Source: Pseudomonadota bacterium (GTDB lineage Bacteria; Myxococcota_A; Polyangia; Polyangiales; Polyangiaceae). Taken from it: a DNA stretch of 64,000 nt. Below the pieces are notes generated by a model. The model was not told where the DNA came from. It worked only from the letters and a program-made list of their open reading frames with translations, and did not search any database. Positions 52,490 through 60,740 of the stretch are shown here, in pieces (position 1 is the stretch's first letter; every line of letters starts with the position of its first letter). The position numbers and the translations under genes are program-made. Location of the stretch: contig JAFAER010000055.1 of the NCBI GenBank assembly GCA_023423895.1, positions 144,213 to 208,212 on the forward strand, given 5' to 3'.

Positions 52490-54406
52490 ATGCGCCGGGT
52501 GCGCCCAGCGCCCCTGACGTCACTGAGCAACGCGCTTCGCTCCGCGGAGCTGCGTGCAATCGGAAGGGTCGTCATGCATGCGCTCGCCGTGGGGCTGGCG
52601 GTCGGCGCCGGTGCATGCCTGTTCTACACGCTCCTCGCCGTTGCCGAGCGCGCCCTGCTCGAAGGCCTCGCCGGGTACGAGCCGCTTCGTTCGGCCGGTG
52701 AGCACGCGATGGACTTCCCGATGCCGCGGCGCGCGTTCTCGCCGTACGCCGTGATCCTGATCCCCGCGCTCGGGGGCCTCGCCGCCGGCTTCGTCGCTCA
52801 TCGGCTCGCACACGAGACGAGCGGAGGTGGAGGCGCCGCGTACATCGACGCGTTTCATCGTCGAGGCGGCTCGATGCGAAAGCGCGTTGCGCTCGTGAAG
52901 ATCATCGCGACGTCGTTCACGCTCGGCTCCGGCGGCTCCGGCGGACGCGAAGGACCGACGATGCAGGTCGGCGCGGCGATCGGCGCGCTCGTCGGGCGCG
53001 TGATCAACGTCTCGGCGCGTGAGCGTCGCGTGCTCGCGGTGTCGGGCACGGCCGCGGGACTCTCCGCGATCTTCGGTACGCCGCTCGGCGCCGCGCTCTT
53101 CGCGACGGAGGTGCTCTATCGCGACGACTTCGAGTCCGACGCGCTCGTGCCTGCGATTCTCGCGAGCGTGACTGCCCACAGCGTCTTCGTCGGCGTGTTC
53201 CCCGAGGCGACGCTGTTCGCGCACGCGCCGCGCTACCCGTTCCAGCCGATGCACCTCCCGCTGTACGCAGCGCTGGCGGTGGCGATCAGCATCGTCGCGC
53301 GCATCTTCGTCGCGTCGCTCAAGATCTCGAAGCGCCTCTTCTCGACGCTCCGTGTGCCCGTATGGGTCCGCCCCGGCATCGGCGGTGCCCTCCTCGGCGT
53401 CACCGCTGCAGGCTGGATCGTCTTCGTGAACCCCCACATCGACCTTGCCGGTCGGGGTATCGGCATCCTCGGAAGCGGGTACGGAGCGGCGCAGGGAGCC
53501 ATCATCGGAGGCTCTTGGATCCCGGCGGGATGGGCCGGCGTCGGCCTACTCATGGTGCTCGTCGCGACGAAGATCCTGGCGACGTCCTTCACGCTCGGCT
53601 CCGGCGGAAGCGCCGGCGACTTCGGGCCGTCGCTCGCAATTGGAGGTCTCGTCGGAGGAGCGTTCGGGCGCGCCGCGCAGCTCCTCGTCTCGCCCTCGAT
53701 TGATCCCGGAGCGTTTGCGCTCGTGGGCATGGGCACGTTCTACGGCGGCATCGCGCATACGCCGGTGAGCTCGCTCGTCATGGTCTGCGAGATGGCGGGA
53801 ACGTACGACCTCTTGCCGTCGCTGATGCTCTCGTCCGGGCTCGCGTTCGTCCTGCTGCGCCGAGTGAGCCTCTACCCGAATCAGCCTCGCTCTCGGTTCG
53901 AGTCACCCGCGCACGCGGGCGAAGAGTCGCTCGATGTTCTGCGGCGGCTCAGAGTCGACGCCGTCTTTCGCCGTGAGGCCGTCGTCACGCTCCAGGCGAA
54001 CGCCGCGCTCGCGAGCGTCGTCGACGCCGTGCTCGGGGCGCCGGAGTGGCAGGACTCGTTTCCGGTGGTCGATGCCAAGGGCGCCTTGCGCGGCATCGTC
54101 TCCGGCGACGTCCTGCGGGCCGCGATGAAAGAAGAGACGCCGCTCGCCCTGGTGATCGCTGCGGACGTCATGGCTCCGGCGATTCACGTCACGCCCGAGG
54201 ACGATCTGCACACCGCGCTCGAACGCTTCCTCGGCTCCGGTCTGCACGAGCTGCCGGTCATCGACGGAGACACGATCGTCGGCCTGCTCGACGAGGCGCA
54301 CATCACACGCGCCTATCACGACTATCTCGTCCGGCTCGGCGACGATGTGGCCGAGCGAATGAGCGCCGTTCCGGCGTCATCGAGGATCGGGCCGAAGAGC
54401 GGCTGA
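52490..54406 (+). CDS. clcB: ClC-type chloride channel/antiporter with CBS domains
   Basis: A 638-residue membrane protein of the ClC family. The selectivity motifs are GSGGSGGREGP (gating Glu in GREGP), and GSGGSAGDFGPSLAIGG in the second half; the usual GxFxP reads GDFGP. Around ten helices are predicted over residues 20-440. The C-terminal cytosolic part has two CBS domains (VDAVFRREAVVTLQANAALASVVDAVL; DVMAPAIHVTPEDDLHTALERFLGSGLHELPVIDGDTIVGLLDEAHI). The ATG at 52490 is the likely start. It is divergent from the kinase gene with 238 bp between them. The Cl-/H+ exchange versus channel mode is not deducible here. Confidence 0.92.
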   Translation: MRRVRPAPLTSLSNALRSAELRAIGRVVMHALAVGLAVGAGACLFYTLLAVAERALLEGLAGYEPLRSAGEHAMDFPMPRRAFSPYAVILIPALGGLAAGFVAHRLAHETSGGGGAAYIDAFHRRGGSMRKRVALVKIIATSFTLGSGGSGGREGPTMQVGAAIGALVGRVINVSARERRVLAVSGTAAGLSAIFGTPLGAALFATEVLYRDDFESDALVPAILASVTAHSVFVGVFPEATLFAHAPRYPFQPMHLPLYAALAVAISIVARIFVASLKISKRLFSTLRVPVWVRPGIGGALLGVTAAGWIVFVNPHIDLAGRGIGILGSGYGAAQGAIIGGSWIPAGWAGVGLLMVLVATKILATSFTLGSGGSAGDFGPSLAIGGLVGGAFGRAAQLLVSPSIDPGAFALVGMGTFYGGIAHTPVSSLVMVCEMAGTYDLLPSLMLSSGLAFVLLRRVSLYPNQPRSRFESPAHAGEESLDVLRRLRVDAVFRREAVVTLQANAALASVVDAVLGAPEWQDSFPVVDAKGALRGIVSGDVLRAAMKEETPLALVIAADVMAPAIHVTPEDDLHTALERFLGSGLHELPVIDGDTIVGLLDEAHITRAYHDYLVRLGDDVAERMSAVPASSRIGPKSG

Positions 54407-54545
54407 CCGGCCGCGTCGTGCGGCGGTACCGAGCGACGCTCGCATGAGCTCGCATGAGCTCCGGATCTCGCACGGAGGCGGGGCGAAGCACGCCGATGGT
54501 GGTTGCTTGATCCCCGGCGGCGCCTCCCGTGCGATAGTCCGACCC

Positions 54546-55553
54546 ATGCGCCTCGCGCTGGCCGCCGGCGTCGCGTCCGCGATCACGGCGATCACGCTTG
54601 CGCGGAGCGCGGAGGCAAGCGGTCCGGCCTTCGGTCTCGACTACGAGGCGCCGCCCGTATGTCCGACCGAGGCGAGCTTCGTCAGCGACGTTCACGCGCG
54701 CGTCGCGGACCTACCCGCGGCGGCGAAGGACGAACGCCGCTTTCGCGTCCACATCGTCGCCGGGTCGGGTGCCTCGTACAGCGGCGCACTCGAGATCCTC
54801 GATCCTCCGTCGGTTCGCGAGGTCCACGGCGAGACGTGTGAAGAGGTCGTGCGGGCGCTCGTCGTCTTCGTCGCGCTCGCGCTCACTCCAGGAGCTGCCG
54901 ACGTCCCGCCCGAGGCCGGCCCTCTTCCCGAAGAGAAGAAGGCGCCGTCGGTCCCCCCTCTCTCGCACGCGCCGCCATCGCCGCGCGCGCCGCGATCGAC
55001 ACGCGAGACGCCCGGGGCCAAACGTCCCGCCCGGCCACCTTTCCTGGGCGTCGATGTTCGAGGGCTCGGCGCGGCCGGCGTGACGCCGGGCCTCGCGCCC
55101 GGCGGTGCGGTCGCCGGACGACTCACGCTCCAGGGACGTCCAGCATCCCTTCGCTGGGTCATTCATGCCGGTGGGATCGCGGCATATCGCGAGGAGCCGG
55201 TGCTCGCGGGGGCCTTCTCCTTTCTCTGGCTCGCCGCTCGGGTCGACGCCGGCCCGGCTCTCGATCTCGGTGCCGTACGGGTCAGCGCGGGGCCCGTCCT
55301 TCGCGCGGGTCTCCTCTCCGTCGAGGCCCGCGATCTCCCATCCGCCGGTCGATACTCGAGCTTCTGGGGCGACCTCGGTGGGTTCGTACGCGTCGACCGG
55401 GCGCTCACCGAGTCGATCTCCGTGTCGTTGATGCTCGAGCTTGCTGCGCCGCTGCAGCGTCGCACCTTCGGCATCTCCGGAATCGACGAGCCCGTCCATG
55501 AAGTTGCGCCGGTCATCGGCGTCGCCTCGCTCGGTTTCACGCTCGGTCAGTGA
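54546..55553 (+). CDS. exported protein of unknown function preceding ECF sigma gene
   Basis: A 335-residue protein. The signal peptide MRLALAAGVASAITAITLARSAEA is cleaved at about 24. A first domain of about 110 residues (CPTEASFVSDVHARVADLP, FRVHIVAGSGASYSGALEILDP, ETCEEVVRALVVFVALAL) is followed by a Pro/Arg-rich linker and a C-terminal beta-barrel-like domain of short strands (PASLRWVIHAGGIAAY, ISVSLMLELAAPL, IGVASLGFTLGQ). Myxobacteria often carry such a gene beside an ECF sigma gene. It is 61 nt upstream of that gene here, so it may be the first gene of the surface-lipoprotein operon. Confidence 0.75.
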   Translation: MRLALAAGVASAITAITLARSAEASGPAFGLDYEAPPVCPTEASFVSDVHARVADLPAAAKDERRFRVHIVAGSGASYSGALEILDPPSVREVHGETCEEVVRALVVFVALALTPGAADVPPEAGPLPEEKKAPSVPPLSHAPPSPRAPRSTRETPGAKRPARPPFLGVDVRGLGAAGVTPGLAPGGAVAGRLTLQGRPASLRWVIHAGGIAAYREEPVLAGAFSFLWLAARVDAGPALDLGAVRVSAGPVLRAGLLSVEARDLPSAGRYSSFWGDLGGFVRVDRALTESISVSLMLELAAPLQRRTFGISGIDEPVHEVAPVIGVASLGFTLGQ

Positions 55554-55614
55554 GAAAATCGACACGCTCGTGTCGAAAGTGGGACGAAACGAGTCGCGAG
55601 CGGCGACTCCTCGC

Positions 55615-56181
55615 ATGCCTGCACAGGCGCTGCCATTGGACTACCCGCCGGCGCTCCCCGTGTCGGACGGCGAGTCCGATCGGAACACACGTCTCACGGA
55701 GCTCGTAAGGGACAGGTACGCCTTCGTCTGGCGGAACCTGCGCCGGCTCGGCGTTCCGTACGGAGAGGTCGACGACGCGGCCCAGGAGGTCTTTCTCACG
55801 GTCGGTCGCCGTCTCGGCGAGATCCCGGTCGGGACCGAGGCCGGCTTCCTCTTCCGCACGTGCGAGTTCATCGCGCTCCGCGTCCGCCGCAGTCACGCGC
55901 GCCGGCGCGAGGTGAGCGACGACGAGCTCGCGGGCTCCGCAGACACGCGGCCGAACCCGGAGCAGCGTGCCGCCCAGAGCGAGGCGCGCGAGGCCCTCCA
56001 GCAGATCCTCGACACGATGCCAGACGAATACCGGGGCGTCTTCGTCCTCTTCGAAATGGAACAGCTCACGACGGCCGAAGTCGCGGCGACCCTCGATCTC
56101 CCCGAGGGCACGGTGAGCTCTCGCATCTTCCGCGCGCGCCGCTTCTTCGAGCGCGCCGTTCAAAGGCAGAGCAATCGATGA
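55615..56181 (+). CDS. ECF-type RNA polymerase sigma factor
   Basis: About 188 residues. Region 2 (RDRYAFVWRNLRRLGVPYGEVDDAAQEVFLTVGRRLG, FRTCEFIALRVRRSHARRR) and region 4 (LDTMPDEYRGVFVLFEMEQLTTAEVAATLDLPEGTVSSRIFRARRFFERAV, HTH) are clear. ATG 55615 is taken; GTG 55570 or 55579 would add up to 15 residues. The stop overlaps the next gene (ATGA), and that gene has one membrane segment, so a sigma/anti-sigma pair is likely. It should direct transcription of the operon reaching the window end. Confidence 0.92.
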   Translation: MPAQALPLDYPPALPVSDGESDRNTRLTELVRDRYAFVWRNLRRLGVPYGEVDDAAQEVFLTVGRRLGEIPVGTEAGFLFRTCEFIALRVRRSHARRREVSDDELAGSADTRPNPEQRAAQSEAREALQQILDTMPDEYRGVFVLFEMEQLTTAEVAATLDLPEGTVSSRIFRARRFFERAVQRQSNR

Positions 56182-56981
56182 AGCAGCCGCAACGTCTGAA
56201 ACACACCGGGAGCGCGGAGGCGCGAAAGCTCCTCGCGTCGCTCGACGAAGACGTCCCGCCCGATCCGGTCGGGGGGCCGGATCGCATCCTCCGCGCGCTC
56301 GACGTCGCGCCGAGCAGCTCGAGCTCGATCCCCGTCGCCCGACCCTCCGCGTCTCACCGGTGGGGCCCCGTGGCATCGATCTGTGGATTGGTCATCGCGT
56401 GCGTCGGCCTGTTCGCCATGTCGCAACGGGACTCGTCGTCCGTGTCGATCGCGGCCGGAGCGCTCGAGCCTGCGCCGGCGCCGACGCTGGTGGTCACCGC
56501 GGTGGCGCCGACGGCAGAGGCGCCCGCTTCCGCGCCGGTCGACGAGGCCCCGCGCCCGATCGACGTTCACGCGCTCGCGTCCGCGCCGGTCGAGCCGAGC
56601 GGTCCACGCGCACCGTCGCGCCTCGCAGGGACGCGCCGCGAGCACCCGAGCGCAGCGAATCCGGCTCTCGAGGGCACGCAGGCGCGTGGCTCGGAGCTCA
56701 CCGACGAGCTGCAGCTGCTCGAACGTGCGCAGTCGGCCGCGGCTCGCGGTCAGGGCGCCGAAGCGCTTGCCCTCGTCGAGCGTCACCGTCGCGAATTTCC
56801 GGGTGGTCGTTTCGCCGTGGAGATGAGCGTCGTCGAGATCGAGTCGCTCGCTCGCGCGGGGCGTCTCGACGAGGCGGCCGCACGCGGGGAGCGCTTCCTC
56901 CAGAACCACCCCGGGTCGCCTTACACGCGCAGGGTCGAAGCGGTCGTTCGACAGCGCGGACAGAAGGAGCAACCTCGATGA
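56178..56981 (+). CDS. putative membrane-bound anti-sigma factor
   Basis: A 267-residue protein. The N-terminal 60 residues (EARKLLASLDEDVPPDPVGGPDRILRALDVAP) are cytoplasmic, then a single membrane segment (VASICGLVIACVGLFAMS) at about 65-83. The outer part is a Pro/Ala linker and a helical TPR-like tail (ELTDELQLLERAQSAAARGQGAEALALVERHRREFPGGRF, EIESLARAGRLDEAAARGERFLQNHPGSPY). No zinc motif is present, so it differs from the ZAS anti-sigma at 46005. Assignment rests on topology and its 4-nt overlap with the sigma gene. Confidence 0.7.
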   Translation: MKQPQRLKHTGSAEARKLLASLDEDVPPDPVGGPDRILRALDVAPSSSSSIPVARPSASHRWGPVASICGLVIACVGLFAMSQRDSSSVSIAAGALEPAPAPTLVVTAVAPTAEAPASAPVDEAPRPIDVHALASAPVEPSGPRAPSRLAGTRREHPSAANPALEGTQARGSELTDELQLLERAQSAAARGQGAEALALVERHRREFPGGRFAVEMSVVEIESLARAGRLDEAAARGERFLQNHPGSPYTRRVEAVVRQRGQKEQPR

Positions 56982-58201
56982 AGCGTCTCTTCTTCGCCGC
57001 CGCCATGCTCCTCGGTGCATGCGCCGGTTCGGCCAGCTGTTCGTCGAGCGAGCGCGTGGACCTCGCGAGCGCGCCGCGGCCGCAAGATCCCCCGAGCTTC
57101 ACGAATCCCAACAACGTCGACGCCGCGTACTCCGATAGCGCCGGGCCGCTTCTCGAGTGCATTGCTACCGAGTGCCCCTCGCCCTGGGGAACGTGCAGCT
57201 CGGCGCAGAACCCGTCGTTCAAGTGCGCGACCGACCTCGCGCGCGACAACGACAACTGCGGTACCTGCGGGAACAAGTGCACCGACTACACGCCGATCAA
57301 CATGACGTCCCAGTGCGTCGACGGTGCGTGCGCGCTCCAGTGCTACAAGCACTTCTCCGGTGTCTCGCTCGTCTTCGAGGACTGGACCGACTGCAACGGC
57401 CTCGTCGAAGACGGCTGCGAGATCAATCTCACGAACGACGCGAACCACTGCGGGGCTTGCGGGAACGCGTGTCCTGACGGGATCCCGTGCTTCGACGGCA
57501 AATGTGGATGCTCCGCGCCGTACATCCTCTGCGACGGCAAGTGCGTTCACCCGAAGTTCGACGACAACCACTGCGGAGGCTGCGGCGTTCGCTGTGAGTT
57601 CCCCGACGACGCTTGCTCGCCGCTCCAGGACCACACGACCTACGGCTGCGTCGAGGGCGTGTGCGGGCAGAAGCGATGCACGTTCGAGCAGGGCGTCCAG
57701 TACTACGACTGCAACAAGGACGTGTTCCAGAACACGTGCGGTGGCGACGGCTGCGAGACGCCTGACCTCAAATCACGCGAGCACTGTGGCAAGTGCGGGA
57801 ACGCCTGCGTCGGCGACGAGCAGTGCGTGAACGAAGGCAACGGCTACGAGTGCGCCGTGCCCTGCAAGCGCTCGGGCAAGGTGAGCTGCGGAGGTTCGTG
57901 TCGGGATCTCCTGACCGACCCGGACAACTGCGGTTCGTGCGGTCACGAATGCCGGTTTCCGGGCGTCGAGGACAACGAGGTCAAACAGAACGCGTCGTGC
58001 AAGGAAGGCATGTGCGTGTACGAGTGCATGCCGGGCTGGGCGGATTGCAACGGCGATCCGAAAGACGGCTGCGAGACCAATCTGAACCACGACCCGCGGA
58101 ACTGCGGCGGCTGCGGAGCGACGTGCGACCTGTTCGCGGGTCAGCCGTGCATCGAAGGAAAGTGTCTGATGAAGGAGTGTGACGCGGGGGTGCCCAATTG
58201 A
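56978..58201 (+). CDS. Cys-repeat lipoprotein, six (N/H)CGxCGxxC motifs
   Basis: A 407-residue exported protein. The lipobox is MLLGAC (C15). The mature part has six repeats centred on NCGTCGNKC, HCGACGNAC, HCGGCGVRC, HCGKCGNAC, NCGSCGHEC and NCGGCGATC, each in a unit of roughly 40-60 residues with further Cys pairs and DGCE motifs. About 50 cysteines suggest a rigid disulfide-bonded rod on the cell surface. Proteins of this type in myxobacteria are often mislabelled as tryptophan synthase alpha chain in databases; no such fold is present. Start overlaps the anti-sigma stop by 4 nt. Confidence 0.85.
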   Translation: MKRLFFAAAMLLGACAGSASCSSSERVDLASAPRPQDPPSFTNPNNVDAAYSDSAGPLLECIATECPSPWGTCSSAQNPSFKCATDLARDNDNCGTCGNKCTDYTPINMTSQCVDGACALQCYKHFSGVSLVFEDWTDCNGLVEDGCEINLTNDANHCGACGNACPDGIPCFDGKCGCSAPYILCDGKCVHPKFDDNHCGGCGVRCEFPDDACSPLQDHTTYGCVEGVCGQKRCTFEQGVQYYDCNKDVFQNTCGGDGCETPDLKSREHCGKCGNACVGDEQCVNEGNGYECAVPCKRSGKVSCGGSCRDLLTDPDNCGSCGHECRFPGVEDNEVKQNASCKEGMCVYECMPGWADCNGDPKDGCETNLNHDPRNCGGCGATCDLFAGQPCIEGKCLMKECDAGVPN

Positions 58202-59448
58202 GCTCCGTGGCCATGCACTCACGACTCACGGTGCTCACGTTCGCTTCGGGCCTCGTGCTCGCAGCGGTGATCCCGCTCACGGTCGCGAGCTGCGCTTCGA
58301 CCGACAACGATGGCGCGCCCGGGGATGACGCGTCCGCGCGCCTCGACGCGACCTTCGACTTCGACGGCGGCGACGGCAGCGCTCCGGTCGACGGCGGATG
58401 TGACCCCTCGGACCCGAGCTGCGTGACGAAGCCGGTCGGCTGTGACGAAGCCGACTGGTGTCCCGTGCCCACGAACGTGGACACGTTGTACGCGCTCGTC
58501 CGGGTGTGGGGCACCGGACCGAACGATGTCTGGGCGACGGGCTCGGGCGCAACGGTCATCCACTGGGATGGCACCTCGTGGGTACCCACTCCCGTGCCGT
58601 CGCCGGACCCGGTACCGATCAAGGACACGTTCCGCGCGCTCTGGGCGAGTGGTCCGAACGACGTGTGGATCGCGAGCGCGACCGACCGGATCTTCCACTG
58701 TGACGGCTTCAAGAACGGCACGGCAACGTGGGAGCTCACGCCGAGCGCGACCGCGGCCGACCACGATCGGACGTCGCTCCTCTCGGCCTGGGGGACGAGC
58801 GCCGACGACGTCCGCTTCGGCGGCCGGAGCAGCCAGAACGTCGACTCCCAGGAGTATGAGCTCGCGAACCAGGTCGTTCGCGTCCCGTCGGAGAAGGGGA
58901 TCGCCTGGAGGCGAGCGCCAGGCACCTTCGCGATCAACGGGTTCTGGGGCACTTCGGCGGACGACCTCTGGGTCGTCGCCGACAACCGCCCGTTCTTTCC
59001 GCAGACCGTCGGGATGACCCTGCACGGAACCCGGAGCAGCGGCGCGAAGGATCTCACGTGGAAAGAGATCGACAGCCGGACCGAGAACGTCCTTCGCGGG
59101 ATCTGGGGCACGTCGAACGGCGACGTCTGGGCGGTCGGCGACAACGGCACAGTCCGCCACTTCGGTCCTGACACGAACGCCGCCGAGTGGTCCATCGTGT
59201 CCGTACCGACGAAGGAGAACCTCCACGCCGTTTGGGGCTCGGGCCCGAAGGACGTCTGGATCGTCGGCGAGTCCGGGACGATCCTCCACTGGGACGGGGA
59301 CGAGTGGACCGAGTCCGTTGCTGCGTTCCCCGTCTACCGAACGAAGCCGCATCTCTACAGCATCTGGGGCTCGGGCCCGAAGGACGTCTGGATCGTCGGC
59401 AACGACATCGCGCTCCATTTCACGGGTACCAAGGGAGGTACGAAGTGA
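58198..59448 (+). CDS. seven-repeat beta-propeller lipoprotein
   Basis: A 416-residue exported protein. After the lipobox (LTVASC) and an Asp/Gly-rich linker come seven WG-type repeats (WGTGPNDVWATG, WASGPNDVWIAS, WGTSADDVRFGG, WGTSADDLWVVA, WGTSNGDVWAVG, and WGSGPKDVWIVG twice) with HWDG turns, the pattern of a seven-bladed propeller. The TTG start at 58198 overlaps the previous stop (TTGA) and has the same TTGAGCTC context as the 60737 start; ATG 58213 is possible. Ligand unknown. It is probably a surface-exposed binding protein. Confidence 0.85.
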   Translation: MSSVAMHSRLTVLTFASGLVLAAVIPLTVASCASTDNDGAPGDDASARLDATFDFDGGDGSAPVDGGCDPSDPSCVTKPVGCDEADWCPVPTNVDTLYALVRVWGTGPNDVWATGSGATVIHWDGTSWVPTPVPSPDPVPIKDTFRALWASGPNDVWIASATDRIFHCDGFKNGTATWELTPSATAADHDRTSLLSAWGTSADDVRFGGRSSQNVDSQEYELANQVVRVPSEKGIAWRRAPGTFAINGFWGTSADDLWVVADNRPFFPQTVGMTLHGTRSSGAKDLTWKEIDSRTENVLRGIWGTSNGDVWAVGDNGTVRHFGPDTNAAEWSIVSVPTKENLHAVWGSGPKDVWIVGESGTILHWDGDEWTESVAAFPVYRTKPHLYSIWGSGPKDVWIVGNDIALHFTGTKGGTK

Positions 59449-60740
59449 AGCTCTCGCTCGGTCGCGCGAGCACGCTCGCGCTCGCGCTCGCGCTCGGGAC
59501 CATGATCGCCGGAGCCTCCGCCTGTGCGGACTCGGACGAGGTCCTCGGCACGATGTTTCCGTCGGACGACGCCGGTAACGCCACGCTGCCGGATGGCGGC
59601 GACGAGGACGTTGCCCCCGCGCCGGTGCCGGACGCGTCCGTCGAGGCAGGTCCGAAGACCTGCTCCGATCACGGCTTCTGCCCGACGCACGTCCCCGACG
59701 GGAAGACGGTGAAAGCGCTCTGGGGGGACGGCAACGGCGTCGTGTGGGCGGCGACCGAGCAGGGCGACGTCCTCCGCTGGGATGGCACTACGTGGAAACT
59801 GCATGTTTCCGATCTCGGACCGCTCAACGCGATCTGGGGCAGCGGCGCGACGGACGTGTGGGTCGGCGGCGAGCAGGGGCTCTTCCACGGCGCCGGAGCG
59901 AGCTCGAGCGCGCTCACGTTCGAACCGGTGACGTTGCCGGGAGACGATGCGTCGCCGATCGCGTCGATCTGGGGCCTCTCGCAGACCGAGATCTGGGCGG
60001 TCGGCACGGCGCTCGACATGACCACGTTCGAGTACGTCGGACGTGCTTTCCGATTCGTCGCAGACGACGACGACGATGATGCGGGTGATGCGGGTGATGA
60101 TGCCGGGCGCGTCGTGAGCGGGCACTGGGAGCTCCACCCCGTGTCGACGAGCGGCGTTCGCTTCACTCGCGTCTGGGGTTCGGCGACCGGCGGCGTCTGG
60201 GTCGGCGGACAGAAGCCGATGGAGGAGATGCCATGGGTGGGGGAGCCTGCCGTCCTCCATGACGACGGCACGGGCAATTTCATCGAGAACGTGCTGCCGC
60301 TCGATCCGGATCCCGAGGTCGTTCCCTGGGAGAAGGAGTCGACGTTCACCGGGGCGTTCGTCGAGTCGAAGACGTCGCTGACGATCTGGGCGCAGCCGGT
60401 CTCGATCTTCTCCCGCCCGTCGGTCTGGCGCGGAACGAGCACGGACGACGGCAAGACGTTCACGTTCACCTGGGCGCGGGACGAGCGCCCACCCGGGCCA
60501 CCCGTCCACCATGTCGCCGGCATGGCCGCGAACGACATCTGGGGCGCCGGTGACTATGGCCGCCTCATCCACTGGAACGGTGTCAAGTGGTCGACGACCG
60601 CGATCAGCCTCACCGGTTACCCCGTGAAAGATCCCTTCTTCGCGGTCTGGACCGCAGGCCCGAACGAGGTGTGGGTGGGCGGCAAGGAGATGGTCCTTCG
60701 CTTCGACCCGACGAAGGAGAAGAACGGAGGTGTCGATTGA
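59445..60740 (+). CDS. beta-propeller lipoprotein, paralogue of preceding gene
   Basis: A 431-residue exported protein. The signal peptide ends in IAGASAC, followed by an Asp/Pro/Ala-rich linker. Repeats similar to the previous protein occur seven times with more divergence (WGDGNGVVWAAT, WGSGATDVWVGG, WGLSQTEIWAVG, WGSATGGVWVGG, SLTIWAQ, ANDIWGAG, WTAGPNEVWVGG). An acidic tract of six Asp and DAG units breaks the third blade at about residue 207-221. The GTG start overlaps the previous stop (GTGA). Presumably it arose by tandem duplication. Confidence 0.85.
   Translation: MKLSLGRASTLALALALGTMIAGASACADSDEVLGTMFPSDDAGNATLPDGGDEDVAPAPVPDASVEAGPKTCSDHGFCPTHVPDGKTVKALWGDGNGVVWAATEQGDVLRWDGTTWKLHVSDLGPLNAIWGSGATDVWVGGEQGLFHGAGASSSALTFEPVTLPGDDASPIASIWGLSQTEIWAVGTALDMTTFEYVGRAFRFVADDDDDDAGDAGDDAGRVVSGHWELHPVSTSGVRFTRVWGSATGGVWVGGQKPMEEMPWVGEPAVLHDDGTGNFIENVLPLDPDPEVVPWEKESTFTGAFVESKTSLTIWAQPVSIFSRPSVWRGTSTDDGKTFTFTWARDERPPGPPVHHVAGMAANDIWGAGDYGRLIHWNGVKWSTTAISLTGYPVKDPFFAVWTAGPNEVWVGGKEMVLRFDPTKEKNGGVD
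60063..60107 (+). repeat. low-complexity acidic tract inside a propeller gene
   Basis: GAC/GAT/GCG/GGT triplets encode DDDDDDAGDAGDDAG, an insert between two blades of the 59445-60740 protein. A similar DAGDAG patch occurs in the neighbouring RCC1-type protein. Confidence 0.85.
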
